Positions 1 through 7,312 of a DNA stretch of 53,342 nt are shown in pieces (position 1 is the stretch's first letter; each line of letters opens with the position of its first letter). The notes below the pieces were generated by a model. It made no database searches, was not told the DNA's origin, and was given only the letters and a program-made list of their open reading frames with translations. The DNA comes from Halomonas sp. KAO (GTDB lineage: Bacteria; Pseudomonadota; Gammaproteobacteria; Pseudomonadales; Halomonadaceae): positions 1 to 53,342 of the forward strand of contig NZ_JADNRL010000007.1 in the NCBI RefSeq assembly GCF_015595025.1, given 5' to 3'. The position numbers and the translations under genes were made by a program.

Positions 1-315
1 GAAGAGCGCGATGCCGCCCCGGCCCGAGGCGTGCGGGCCAGCATCGAGTTCGGCGAGGAGGCCCCCTCCGCCGAAGAGTTTGCCGCCCTCGGTGAGCGCG
101 ATGACAGCGAAGCCCAGTATCTGCGCGCCCTGCGCCGAGTCGCCGACGGCGACTACGAGACGGGCCTCGAGGGACTACTGGCCTTGATGAAGGCCGACCG
201 CAGCTATGGCGACGATGCCGCACGCAAGACCCTGCTGCGGGTCTTCGATGCCCTGGGCGCCGACCACCCGCTGACGGTCAGCTACCGCCGCAAGCTGTTC
301 ACGATGCTTTACTGA
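1..315 (+). CDS. cnoX: CnoX/YbbN thioredoxin-like chaperone, C-terminal part
   Basis: The reading frame is open from base 1, so only the last 104 codons are in the window. The fragment is the helical TPR-like tail of the CnoX (YbbN) family. It ends in SYRRKLFTMLY, close to the C-terminus I remember for E. coli YbbN. In that family an N-terminal thioredoxin fold precedes this tail, and the protein acts as a holdase that cooperates with GroEL and protects substrates from overoxidation. The thioredoxin domain lies outside the window, so its CXXC-like motif cannot be checked. A perfect 12-bp hairpin follows at 390-418. GTG at 31 is an internal codon, not a start. Confidence 0.8.
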   Translation, partial: EERDAAPARGVRASIEFGEEAPSAEEFAALGERDDSEAQYLRALRRVADGDYETGLEGLLALMKADRSYGDDAARKTLLRVFDALGADHPLTVSYRRKLFTMLY

Positions 316-346
316 TCCCACGGCTCCGGTTCGCCGCGGCCAACCC

Positions 347-449
347 GTAGGAGCGCGATTGGTCGCGCGATTGATGAGTCATTGACCCAGGCGGCGCCGG
401 TTACACACCGGCGCCGCCATCGCTTATATGTCGATAAATCCGCCCCTAC
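347..449. repeat. REP-like inverted pair downstream of cnoX
   Basis: A unit beginning gtaggagcgcgattggtcgc lies at 347-371. An oppositely oriented relative (cgataaatccgcccctac) lies at 432-449. The perfect hairpin at 390-418 sits between them. The same family recurs as an inverted pair at 8135-8208, which points to a dispersed REP/BIME-type repeat. Confidence 0.6.
390..418. terminator. Hairpin after cnoX, possible terminator
   Basis: Perfect 12-bp stem (ggcggcgccggt / accggcgccgcc) with a 5-nt loop (tacac). No T-run follows on the plus strand, so it may stabilise the 3' end or be part of the REP cluster rather than be a classical intrinsic terminator. Confidence 0.45.
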
Positions 450-487
450 GATTCGATACCGCGGCCGCGTTTATTGATGGGTTGGCC

Positions 488-1651
488 TCAGCCCTTGAGA
501 ACACGGTCGAGCCGGGAGAGCGCCGCTTCCAGCTGTGTGGCGGTGGTACCGAAGTTGAGCCGAACAAAGCCAGGCCAGCCGAAGTCGGCACCATCGGAGA
601 GCGCCACCCCGGCGCGCTCCAGCAAGGCTCGCTGGGGTGACTCACCCAGCCCCGCCTGACGCAGATCGAGCCAGGCCAGATAGGTAGACTGCGGCGGCGC
701 CATGCCGACCCCGGGCCAGTGTGCCACCCTCTCCGTCAGCATCTGTCGGTGACCACGCAGCACCTCGAGCAACGCCTGTCGCCAGGGCTCCCCCCGAGCA
801 TAGGCGGCCTCGGCGGCCACCAGCCCCAGCACATTGCCATCCGGCATCATCCCCCTCGCCGCCGCGGCGAAGCGCTGGCGCAGCCGCGAGTCGGGAATCA
901 CCGCGCAGGCGGCTGTCAGTCCGGCCAGATTGAAGGTCTTGGAGGGCGCCCAGAGCGTGATGGTGCGGGCCGCCAGTGCCGGAAAGGCCGCCGCCAGCGG
1001 CTGATGGCAGGCGCCGGCCTCCAGCAGCAGGTCACAGTGCAGCTCGTCGGAGACCACATGGAGGTCATGGCGCTCCACCAGCTCGGCCAGGCCGGCCAAC
1101 TCTTCATGGCGCCACACCCGCCCGGTCGGGTTATGGGGATGACACCACAACAGCAAGCGAGTGCGAGGGGTAATCGCCGCCTCCAGCGCCTCGAGATCGA
1201 GGCGCCAGGACTCACCCGGAGAGGACGGCTCGCGCATGGTGGCCTGCTGAGGCAGACGCCCGGTATGCTCCGCCACCTTGAGGAAGGGCGGATAGATCGG
1301 TGTGACCGTCAGCACCCCGTCGCCCGGTTCGGTCAGTGCCAGGCTGGCAAGATGCAGCGCCGGCACCACCCCGGGCAGCCAGTGCTGCCACTCCGGCGCG
1401 ATGGTCCAGCCATAGTGCGCCGAGCTCCAGGCGCACAGCGTCTCACGCAGCGAGTCCGGCACCAGACCATAGCCATAGACACCGTGATCGACCCGCGCAC
1501 GCAGTGCCTCGATGACCGCCGGGGGCGAGACAAAGTCCATGTCGGCCACCCACAGGGGCAGCACCTGCTCGCCATGGCGATGCCATTTCTGTGACGGCCA
1601 GTTGCCGGACGGATGCCGACGCTCAACCGGCGTGGCAAAATCGAACCCCAT
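488..1651 (-). CDS. patB: PatB/MalY-type PLP-dependent C-S lyase
   Basis: A 387-residue fold-type I aminotransferase-like protein of the PatB/MalY family. These enzymes cleave the C-S bond of cystathionine or cysteine conjugates to give a thiol, pyruvate and ammonia. Visible motifs are LPLWVADMDF near the N-terminus, HPHNPTGRVW (cofactor and carboxylate binding), SDELHCDLLL, and APSKTFNLAG with the Schiff-base lysine. The ATG at 1651 is preferred over GTG at 1657 because AGAGGAG lies about 9 nt upstream of the ATG and only about 3 nt from the GTG. It is divergent from the next gene across about 40 bp. The in vivo substrate is uncertain within this family. Confidence 0.85.
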   Translation of the reverse strand: MGFDFATPVERRHPSGNWPSQKWHRHGEQVLPLWVADMDFVSPPAVIEALRARVDHGVYGYGLVPDSLRETLCAWSSAHYGWTIAPEWQHWLPGVVPALHLASLALTEPGDGVLTVTPIYPPFLKVAEHTGRLPQQATMREPSSPGESWRLDLEALEAAITPRTRLLLWCHPHNPTGRVWRHEELAGLAELVERHDLHVVSDELHCDLLLEAGACHQPLAAAFPALAARTITLWAPSKTFNLAGLTAACAVIPDSRLRQRFAAAARGMMPDGNVLGLVAAEAAYARGEPWRQALLEVLRGHRQMLTERVAHWPGVGMAPPQSTYLAWLDLRQAGLGESPQRALLERAGVALSDGADFGWPGFVRLNFGTTATQLEAALSRLDRVLKG

Positions 1652-1690
1652 GCACACTCACTCCTCTGACTCGAAGACCAGGATGACCTC

Positions 1691-2137
1691 ATGCACACGA
1701 CCATGCCCCAGGATGACTTCTATGCCAAGATGCGCCGCGGCATGCCGCAGCTGATCGCCCAGTGGCTCGAGCTGGGGCAGGACACTCCGGAGCGGCTGGC
1801 CCTGCTGCTCGCCGAGACCGCCCGAGTGACGCGCATCGGCCTGCCGGAAACCACGCCCGATGCCACCACCCTGAGGGCCTGGAGCGAGGCCGCAAATGGC
1901 GAGGAGGTCCCGCTGTGGGCGGCACGAACTGCTACCTTCCTGCTGGCGCAGATGCCAGCTCGACCACTTCCCCATGACACCGACGAGGCCTGTGCCTGGG
2001 CCTACTGCTGGCTGCGCAATCATGACTTCGCCTCGTTGGAGGCGGCCGAGTCGGCACTCCCGATGCACCTGCATGACCCGCTGGCAGACGCCCTGCCCGC
2101 CGCCTGGCAGGACCGCTGCGGTCTGCGCCTCGTCTAG
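1691..2137 (+). CDS. Hypothetical protein, 148 aa
   Basis: Not recognised. It is a soluble, mostly helical acidic protein with a Trp-rich C-terminal half (ACAWAYCWLRNHD) and no signal peptide or membrane segment. A weak AGGA lies about 8 nt before ATG 1691; ATG 1703 is an alternative. It is divergent from patB. Its stop codon lies inside the first bases of the 163-bp palindromic element at 2134-2296, so the present C-terminus may have been set by insertion of that element. Confidence 0.6.
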   Translation: MHTTMPQDDFYAKMRRGMPQLIAQWLELGQDTPERLALLLAETARVTRIGLPETTPDATTLRAWSEAANGEEVPLWAARTATFLLAQMPARPLPHDTDEACAWAYCWLRNHDFASLEAAESALPMHLHDPLADALPAAWQDRCGLRLV

Positions 2138-2296
2138 GCTCTGTCCGAAAACTGGCTACGCTCGGCTATACGGCGTTAAAAAACGGCTCAAAGTACTCAT
2201 TTACACTCCGTAAACTCGTGCGCGAGCCCGGTCCGTCTTTTCGCCGATTTTTGCCTTGTCTAACCTTCGCTCGCCGACTTTTCAGCCACAGCCTAG
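2134..2296. repeat. 163-bp imperfect palindrome, MITE-like element
   Basis: The ends are exact inverted repeats (CTAGGCT at 2134-2140, AGCCTAG at 2290-2296). Matching continues imperfectly inward: both arms carry GAAAA, then a GCTCG/GAGCG block, then an A-rich run followed by CGG. The centre has small hairpins (TTTAC-actcc-GTAAA and CTCG-tgcg-CGAG). It has no coding capacity. The size, terminal inverted repeats and outer CTAG on both sides fit a non-autonomous mobile repeat. Confidence 0.65.
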
Positions 2297-2372
2297 CGCC
2301 GCACGGCACGCATCCCGGGCCTGAGCAACACATTAATGGCAACGACCCTTTCACACGGATAAGGAAAGCGAT

Positions 2373-3185
2373 ATGGACGTTCCCCTGAGCTGGCAGCTGG
2401 CCAAGCTGGTGGTCTCGATCGGCATGGTGCTGGGGCTCGGCGCCATCGCCGTGCGCGTCAGCCCGCGCGTTGCCGGCCTGCTGGCGGGCTACCCGTTGGG
2501 CACCGCCATCGCGCTGTTCTTCATCGGCCTCGAGCTCTCCCCGGGCTTCGCCGCCGAGAGTGCCGTGCACACCCTCGCCGGTTTCACGGCGACGCTGGCG
2601 CTGGGCGGCGGCTACCTGCTGGCCGGTCGCCGCCCCGGGCTTCCCGGCGTGCTGGCGGGCACCGCCGCGGGGCTGGCCGCCTTCCTGGTGGTAAGCCTGG
2701 TGCTCACTCGTGTGGAGTTCGACCGCGTCACCGGCACCCTGATCACCCTGGCCGCCATTGCACTGTTTACCTGGCTCTATCGCCATGTGCCCGAGAGCGT
2801 GGCGCGACCCGCCGGGCGCTTCTCCTGGAGCGCCCTGATGGTGCGCGCCCTGCTCGCCGCCGTGATCATCTTCGTCATCACCGGCATGGCCCATGTGCTG
2901 CCGGCGGCCTGGGCCGGCGTGATGGCTGCCTTTCCGGTCACCATGTACCCCTTCCTGGTGATCCTGCATCTGACCCATGGTCCCGGCCCGGTGGCCACGG
3001 TGATCAAGCACTACCCGATGGGACTCGGCTCACTGCTCAGCTATGCACTGTGCGTCTCCTTCACCTACCCCACCCTGGGCCTGACGCTGGGCACCCTGGC
3101 CGGCTTCGCCGTGGCCACCCTCTGGCTGATCGCCTGGACCCGCTTCCAGGGGTGGCTGGGAGCGCGACGAGTCGCGAGGACTTGA
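2373..3185 (+). CDS. Polytopic inner-membrane protein
   Basis: A 270-residue hydrophobic protein with roughly eight predicted membrane helices and short loops. Polar residues are concentrated around residue 85 (GRRPG) and in the C-terminal tail (GARRVART). Gly- and Pro-rich helix pairs (LLAGYPLGTAIALFF, MAAFPVTMYPF) suggest a transporter-like fold with two related halves. I do not recognise a characterised family and assign no substrate. ATG 2373 follows aaggaaagcgat. It lies just after the palindromic element, so any promoter must lie in or immediately downstream of that repeat. Confidence 0.7.
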   Translation: MDVPLSWQLAKLVVSIGMVLGLGAIAVRVSPRVAGLLAGYPLGTAIALFFIGLELSPGFAAESAVHTLAGFTATLALGGGYLLAGRRPGLPGVLAGTAAGLAAFLVVSLVLTRVEFDRVTGTLITLAAIALFTWLYRHVPESVARPAGRFSWSALMVRALLAAVIIFVITGMAHVLPAAWAGVMAAFPVTMYPFLVILHLTHGPGPVATVIKHYPMGLGSLLSYALCVSFTYPTLGLTLGTLAGFAVATLWLIAWTRFQGWLGARRVART

Positions 3186-3246
3186 CCAGGCGCCAGCCAG
3201 GCGCAACGCTATTCGACTTGGAGCGATAACCACAAGGAAACGCCAG

Positions 3247-3654
3247 ATGTTTATCCGCAAGATCGAGCCCGCCTTCTACGACACCGACGCCCTGGGCCAC
3301 ATCAACAACACGCGACTGCCGGCCTGGTTCGAGCTGGCGCGCAACGACCTCTTCCGCCTGTTCACCCCGGACCTGGACCCGCGCAAGTGGCGACTGATCA
3401 TGGCCCGCATAGAGGTCGACTATCGCGCCGAGCTACAGTATGGCCAGGAGATCGAGATTCGCACCTATATCTCACGGCTCGGCAACAGCTCCTTTACCGT
3501 CAGCCAGGAAGCGCGGCAGGAGGGTCAGCTCACCAACCTGGGCCATACCGTGATGGTGCATTTCGACCACACCACCAAGAAATCCATTCCCATCGAGGGC
3601 GCGCTACGCGAGTCCCTGGAGGCGCATCTACACGAGGAGCCCGCCGAGGCATGA
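3247..3654 (+). CDS. Acyl-CoA thioesterase, 4HBT hotdog family
   Basis: A 135-residue single hotdog domain. The N-terminal YDTDALGHINNTRLPAWFE matches the active-site signature of 4-hydroxybenzoyl-CoA thioesterase relatives, with the catalytic Asp in DTDALGHINN. The family hydrolyses acyl-CoA thioesters in the cytoplasm; chain length cannot be told from the sequence. A good ribosome site (aaggaaacgccag) precedes ATG 3247. The stop overlaps the start of the next gene (ATGA at 3651-3654), so the two are probably translationally coupled. Confidence 0.85.
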   Translation: MFIRKIEPAFYDTDALGHINNTRLPAWFELARNDLFRLFTPDLDPRKWRLIMARIEVDYRAELQYGQEIEIRTYISRLGNSSFTVSQEARQEGQLTNLGHTVMVHFDHTTKKSIPIEGALRESLEAHLHEEPAEA

Positions 3655-4121
3655 CCCCCGCCGTCAAGCAGCTGGAGAAGGCCGGCATCGCCTTCACGCT
3701 GGCCGAGTATCCCCATGACCCACGCAGCCCCGCCTATGGCGAGGAGGCCGCCCGGGCGCTGGGGCTCTCGGTCGATGAGGTCTTCAAGACGCTGCTGGCC
3801 AGGCTCGATGATGGCCGCCTGGCGGTAGCCATCGTGCCGGTCTCGAGCCAGCTCGACCTCAAGGCGCTGGCCCGCGCCGCCGGCGCCCGCAAGGCGCAGA
3901 TGGCCGAGGGCGAGGAGGCCCAGAGGGCCACCGGTTACGTGCTGGGCGGCATCAGCCCCCTGGGCCAGAAGCGGCGCCTGCCGACCTTCCTCGACGCCAG
4001 TGCCGAGGCCCTGGCATCGATGCATGTCAGCGGTGGTCGCCGTGGCCTGGAGATCTGCCTGGCACCTGCCGATCTACTCAGGCTGACCGGCGGACGCCTG
4101 GCAGCGCTCGCCCGCGGCTAG
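3651..4121 (+). CDS. ybaK: Cys-tRNA(Pro)/Cys-tRNA(Cys) deacylase, YbaK/EbsC family
   Basis: A 156-residue YbaK-domain protein. In E. coli, YbaK hydrolyses Cys-tRNA(Pro) misacylated by ProRS. Typical landmarks are DEVFKTLLA near residue 43, VPVSSQLDLKALARAAGARKAQMA, and YVLGGISPLGQKRRLPTFLD, which carries the GxxSPxG signature of the family. The start at 3651 is fixed by the ATGA overlap with the thioesterase gene and by the N-terminus MTPAVKQLEKAGI, which matches where family members begin. Open sequence upstream belongs to another frame. Confidence 0.9.
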   Translation: MTPAVKQLEKAGIAFTLAEYPHDPRSPAYGEEAARALGLSVDEVFKTLLARLDDGRLAVAIVPVSSQLDLKALARAAGARKAQMAEGEEAQRATGYVLGGISPLGQKRRLPTFLDASAEALASMHVSGGRRGLEICLAPADLLRLTGGRLAALARG

Positions 4122-4185
4122 GACACCATCTGGCCGCCCCACCATGTCCGGGCAAGCCCGGGCCATGCACTCACAGGAGCCCGCC

Positions 4186-4503
4186 ATGGCCATCCGCTAC
4201 ACCCTCTGGCTGGACCCGGAGGACACCGAGCGCCACCGCGCCATGGAGGCGCAGCTGCGGCACTACTTTCTCGAGCGCTTCGCCGACTACCCCCATATCC
4301 GCTTGTTCGGTGCCGACCCCTACGATTATGATGCGCCGTTCAATCGACTCCATGATGTTCTGATGGCGCGGGCCGCGGAGTACTGCGAGCGGGAGTGGCG
4401 TTACGTGCCCACCCCAGAGCAGCTCAATCGGGCCTTCTTCCTGGCCGTTGGCGAGTCCAACAAGTTTCTACGAGAGCCCGACGATGGTGATACGCACCGA
4501 TAA
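4186..4503 (+). CDS. Conserved hypothetical protein, 105 aa
   Basis: A small soluble protein beginning MAIRYTLWLDPEDTERHR, with many aromatic and charged residues (FADYPHIRLFGADPYDYDAPF). Not recognised. ATG 4186 is chosen over upstream ATGs at 4144 and 4165 because cacaggag lies 6-7 nt before it. The 3' end overlaps the next coding sequence by 20 bp, so the pair probably forms one transcriptional unit. Confidence 0.6.
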   Translation: MAIRYTLWLDPEDTERHRAMEAQLRHYFLERFADYPHIRLFGADPYDYDAPFNRLHDVLMARAAEYCEREWRYVPTPEQLNRAFFLAVGESNKFLREPDDGDTHR

Positions 4504-5005
4504 CCCGCCAGACCCTCGCCAGCTGGCGATCATCGGCGAGCAGCTAGGCCGCGCCCCTCGCGGCATCGAGGCCGTGGCAGCCGTCGATGGCGAAGGCACC
4601 CCACTGGTGCTGCGCATGGCACCGATCGTCGATGGCAAACCCTTTCCGACCCTCTACTGGCTGAGCTGCGAGCGTCTCAAGGTGGTCATCTCGCGTATCG
4701 AGGCGGATGGCGCCATCAAGCGTCTCGAGGCACGCCTGCAGGCAGAGCCCGAGCTGCTCGCCGCCTACCACACCAGCCATCGCGACTATGTCGCCGCCCG
4801 CTGGCGCCACATGAGCGCGCCACAAAAGGCAGAGGTAATGCAACTGGGCTATGATGGCGTGCTGACGGAGCGAGGCATCGGCGGTATCGCCAACTGGGAC
4901 CAGGTGCGCTGCCTGCACACCCAGTACGCCCACCATCTGTGCGGTGACAACGTCATCGGCCGCTGGATGGATACCGAGTACGGCGTTGTCGACTGCCTGC
5001 CCTGA
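4484..5005 (+). CDS. DUF501 domain protein
   Basis: A 173-residue protein covering essentially a whole DUF501 domain. It begins MVIRTDNPPDPRQLAIIGEQ, followed by LGRAPRGIEAVAA, PFPTLYWLSCERLKVVISRIE and a C-terminal region with CLHTQYAHHLCGDNVIGRW. The pattern 'PTLYWL' followed by the late Cys/His-rich 'CLHTQYAHHL' is what I know of this family of unknown function. ATG 4484 lies inside the end of the preceding gene; the open frame to 4448 adds 12 residues not expected in the family. Confidence 0.8.
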   Translation: MVIRTDNPPDPRQLAIIGEQLGRAPRGIEAVAAVDGEGTPLVLRMAPIVDGKPFPTLYWLSCERLKVVISRIEADGAIKRLEARLQAEPELLAAYHTSHRDYVAARWRHMSAPQKAEVMQLGYDGVLTERGIGGIANWDQVRCLHTQYAHHLCGDNVIGRWMDTEYGVVDCLP

Positions 5006-5040
5006 GCCCCCTGACCCTAGACCGCTCAACAAAGGAGCCC

Positions 5041-5166
5041 ATGATGTATTTCGATATTCATGTCGTAGCAAGCCTCGCCCTGGTCGCCAGCCTGGTCGGC
5101 ATCTCCGTTGCCGGCGTCAAGCTGCTGCGCGATGCCATTAAGCGTGACGCCGACGCCGCCCGCTAA
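5041..5166 (+). CDS. Single-pass small membrane protein, 41 aa
   Basis: A short gene beginning MMYFDIHVVASLALVASLVG, with one hydrophobic helix (about residues 8-27) and a basic/acidic tail ending RDAIKRDADAAR. A strong ribosome site (aaaggagccc) sits immediately before the tandem ATG codons. A clear intrinsic terminator follows 21 bp after the stop. These signals, rather than homology, make it credible. Function unknown; the topology suggests an inner-membrane microprotein. Confidence 0.6.
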   Translation: MMYFDIHVVASLALVASLVGISVAGVKLLRDAIKRDADAAR

Positions 5167-5186
5167 GCGAGACCTCTGCGAATGAC

Positions 5187-5212
5187 AAGGGCGCCTGACG
5201 GCGCCCTTTTTC
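5187..5212 (+). terminator. Intrinsic terminator after the 41-aa gene
   Basis: Perfect stem gggcgcc / ggcgccc (5189-5206) with a 4-nt loop, preceded by A and followed by a run of T. It ends the transcription unit that includes DUF501 and the small membrane protein. Confidence 0.85.
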
Positions 5213-5282
5213 GTTAGACGTCAAGATATTGCAGGGCAAGTCCGAGCCCGCCAGTATGGGCATTATCATCGAGGAGAAGAGC

Positions 5283-5837
5283 ATGGCGAGATTCTGCGTT
5301 TTTCTGGGTTCACGGGAAGGCCGAGACCCGCAGTACCTGGCCGATGCGCGGCGGCTGGGCGAGGCACTGGCCAGGCGTGGCCACAACCTGGTCTATGGCG
5401 GGGCTCGCATCGGCATGATGGGGGCCCTGGCCGACTCGACCCTGGCGGCCGGCGGCGAGGTCATCGGTGTCATGCCGGACCATCTGGTGGATCGCGAGCA
5501 GGCTCACCTCGGGCTGACCGAGCTGATTCGCGTGCGCAACATGCACGAGCGCAAGGCCAGCATGGCGGCCCATGCCGATGCCTTTATCATGCTGCCCGGG
5601 GGTATCGGCACCCTGGAGGAGTTCTTCGAGGCCTGGACCTGGCACTACCTGGGGCTTCACGACAAGCCCATCGGCGTCCTCGACAGCGAAGGCTTCTACG
5701 CCCCCTTGTTGAGCTTCCTCGACAATACCGTGGAACAGGGCTTCCTCAATGCCCGTACCCGGGCCGAGGTGCTCGACGCGACCGACCCTCTCGAACTGCT
5801 GGATATCCTGGAGGCACAGCTGGCTCGCCCGCGCTGA
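5283..5837 (+). CDS. LOG-family nucleoside 5'-monophosphate phosphoribohydrolase
   Basis: A 184-residue Rossmann-like protein of the LOG (TIGR00730) family, which removes the base from AMP-type nucleotides or cytokinin ribotides. Motifs visible are CVFLGSREG at the N-terminus, LVYGGARIGMMG (glycine-rich loop), HERKASMA (catalytic Arg/Lys region) and PGGIGTLEEFFEAWTW, the defining PGGxGTxxE signature. ATG 5283 has gaggagaag just upstream; the 18 extra codons to 5229 lack such a site. It is convergent with the exonuclease gene with one base between the stop codons. Confidence 0.9.
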   Translation: MARFCVFLGSREGRDPQYLADARRLGEALARRGHNLVYGGARIGMMGALADSTLAAGGEVIGVMPDHLVDREQAHLGLTELIRVRNMHERKASMAAHADAFIMLPGGIGTLEEFFEAWTWHYLGLHDKPIGVLDSEGFYAPLLSFLDNTVEQGFLNARTRAEVLDATDPLELLDILEAQLARPR

Positions 5838-5838
5838 G

Positions 5839-6339
5839 TCAGGCCTCGCCAGCCAGTTCACGTGTACGCTGATAGGTGAGCTGCAGCAGCCGGGCATCCT
5901 CACCGGCCCGATGTCGCAGGATGCCCAGCTCCTCGATCAACGCCTCCTTGGTGGGCTTCCACAGCACAAGCTGCTCCTCGCTGAGCAGCTTGCGCAGCGC
6001 CTCCAGGCGGAAGGCCGGCAACATGCCGGCATGGTGGAAGAGCAGCGATAGCCAGGTGTTGTCGTAACCCCAGCTGTCGCTGTAGCAGATCTTGAGCTCA
6101 CCGAGCTCGTCATTGAGCCACTGCGCGACCTGACGCAGGGGGTACCCCTCGCGCTGCAGCCGGGCACGGCTGATGCCGTGGAGCAGCTCGGCCTTGGGGT
6201 CCCAGTGGGTCCATTCGGCAAGGGGCTGAATCAGGAAGGCGCAGCTGCTGCCATCCGGTCGGGCCAACCCCACCTCGATGGGGTAGCTGCCGCGTCCGAA
6301 TCCAGACGCCTCGATATCGAGCAGGGTCGGTAGCGTCAC
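5839..6339 (-). CDS. DEDDh-type 3'-5' exonuclease family protein
   Basis: A 166-residue stand-alone exonuclease domain. DIEASGFG near the N-terminus is the Exo I motif (DxE), a central Asp lies in SWGYDNTWLS (Exo II), and HRAGEDARLL gives the H and D of Exo III, so all four metal-binding acidic residues and the general-base His appear present. Relatives include DnaQ-like and oligoribonuclease-like enzymes; whether the substrate is RNA or DNA is open. The start is GTG at 6339, with a weak AAGGA about 14 nt upstream. It lies 62 bp downstream of the Sel1 gene on the same strand. Confidence 0.75.
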   Translation of the reverse strand: MTLPTLLDIEASGFGRGSYPIEVGLARPDGSSCAFLIQPLAEWTHWDPKAELLHGISRARLQREGYPLRQVAQWLNDELGELKICYSDSWGYDNTWLSLLFHHAGMLPAFRLEALRKLLSEEQLVLWKPTKEALIEELGILRHRAGEDARLLQLTYQRTRELAGEA

Positions 6340-6401
6340 GGTGGGCAGGAGTCCTTGCGGCGGAAAACAGGAAGGGGCGCCATCTCGCTGGCGCCTCCTC
6401 G

Positions 6402-6917
6402 CTAGTGTCGCGTTTCGGTTTCCGCGCTGTCCAGCCCCTCACCGAAACCGGCGGCGTGGTCGGCCAGCCTCTGCCAGTGGGCGGCACGCTCGGCATCCAC
6501 CGCCAGCCCCAGCTGCCCCTCGCGATAGGCGCGCGCCAGACGTTCGGCGGCCAGTGGATGCCCCGCCTCGCCGGCACGGGCAAACCAGGTCACGGCATGG
6601 TCGTCGCGGCGTGGATAGAGCGCACAGCCATGCTCGTAGATTTGTCCCGCCTGATACTGGGCACGGGAGTCGCCGGCATTGGCCGCTTCCAGCACGTAGC
6701 GCGCACCGCGCGCCTTGTCCTGGGGCGACATGCCGCGGTGAAACAGCATATGACCATAAAGGGAGAGCGCCGCCGGATGGCCGGCATCGGCACAGCGCTG
6801 GAAGAGGTGCATGGTCAGGCGCTGGGTGCGCGGCGAACGAGGCAGCCAGCGGGTATGGAAGAGCTGCTCCGCAAGGCGGTACTCGAGCCGGGTGAACAGT
6901 GATGATGCCTGCGTCAT
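6402..6917 (-). CDS. Sel1-repeat protein
   Basis: A 171-residue alpha/alpha solenoid with about three Sel1-like repeats. Signatures include AGHPAALSLYGHMLF, NAGDSRAQYQAGQIYEHG and EAGHPLAAERLARAYREG, spaced roughly 36-40 residues apart. Sel1 repeats usually mediate protein-protein contacts. There is no signal peptide, so it is probably cytoplasmic. The next gene on the same strand is the exonuclease. The partner is unknown. Confidence 0.8.
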   Translation of the reverse strand: MTQASSLFTRLEYRLAEQLFHTRWLPRSPRTQRLTMHLFQRCADAGHPAALSLYGHMLFHRGMSPQDKARGARYVLEAANAGDSRAQYQAGQIYEHGCALYPRRDDHAVTWFARAGEAGHPLAAERLARAYREGQLGLAVDAERAAHWQRLADHAAGFGEGLDSAETETRH

Positions 6918-7126
6918 GGCCTTCTACCGGATCCTGTATCACAAGAAAAAGACACTCCGCACCACCCTGTGCGCGGCGTCTGAAGTCTGCCCAGCCCCGG
7001 TCCACGGGGCGCAACGGGCGGCCAGCATACGCCCGCCTTTGCGCCGACTCAACCCTGGTCATTTGCCGCCCTGGCAGGGCCTGGCTACCATGCCGGTTCC
7101 ATTTCCCGATCGACGAGGGCGTCAGG

Positions 7127-7258
7127 GTGCAGACGCGACCGCTGGGCGATACCGGCATCGAGGTCAGCCGCCTCTGTCCTGGCACCATGACCTTCGGTGA
7201 ACAGAACAGCGAGGCCGAGGCCCACCGCCCCCGGGGCTATCGACCCGATAGCCCCTGA
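7127..7258 (+). pseudogene. Truncated aldo/keto reductase (Tas-like) remnant
   Basis: From GTG 7127 the frame encodes VQTRPLGDTGIEVSRLCPGT followed by MTFGEQNSEAEAH. This is the N-terminal beta-strand and NADPH-site region of Tas/YakC-type aldo/keto reductases, normally about 340 residues. Similarity ends after about 32 codons; the frame then runs through RPRGYRPDSP to a stop at 7256-7258. The rest of the TIM barrel is absent and yaaA starts 54 bp later, so most of the gene has been deleted. A perfect 10-bp hairpin at 7233-7255 covers the new 3' end and may be the former gene's terminator. Confidence 0.75.
7233..7255. terminator. Perfect hairpin at the end of the AKR remnant
   Basis: Stem ggggctatcg / cgatagcccc with a 3-nt loop, no mismatch. 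No T-run follows, so termination is uncertain. It lies at the junction where the aldo/keto reductase reading is lost. Confidence 0.5.
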
Positions 7259-7312
7259 GCCTGGGCGTGCTTGGTATACTCCATGCTCACTTCATCGGAT
7301 CTGGAGCGCCCC

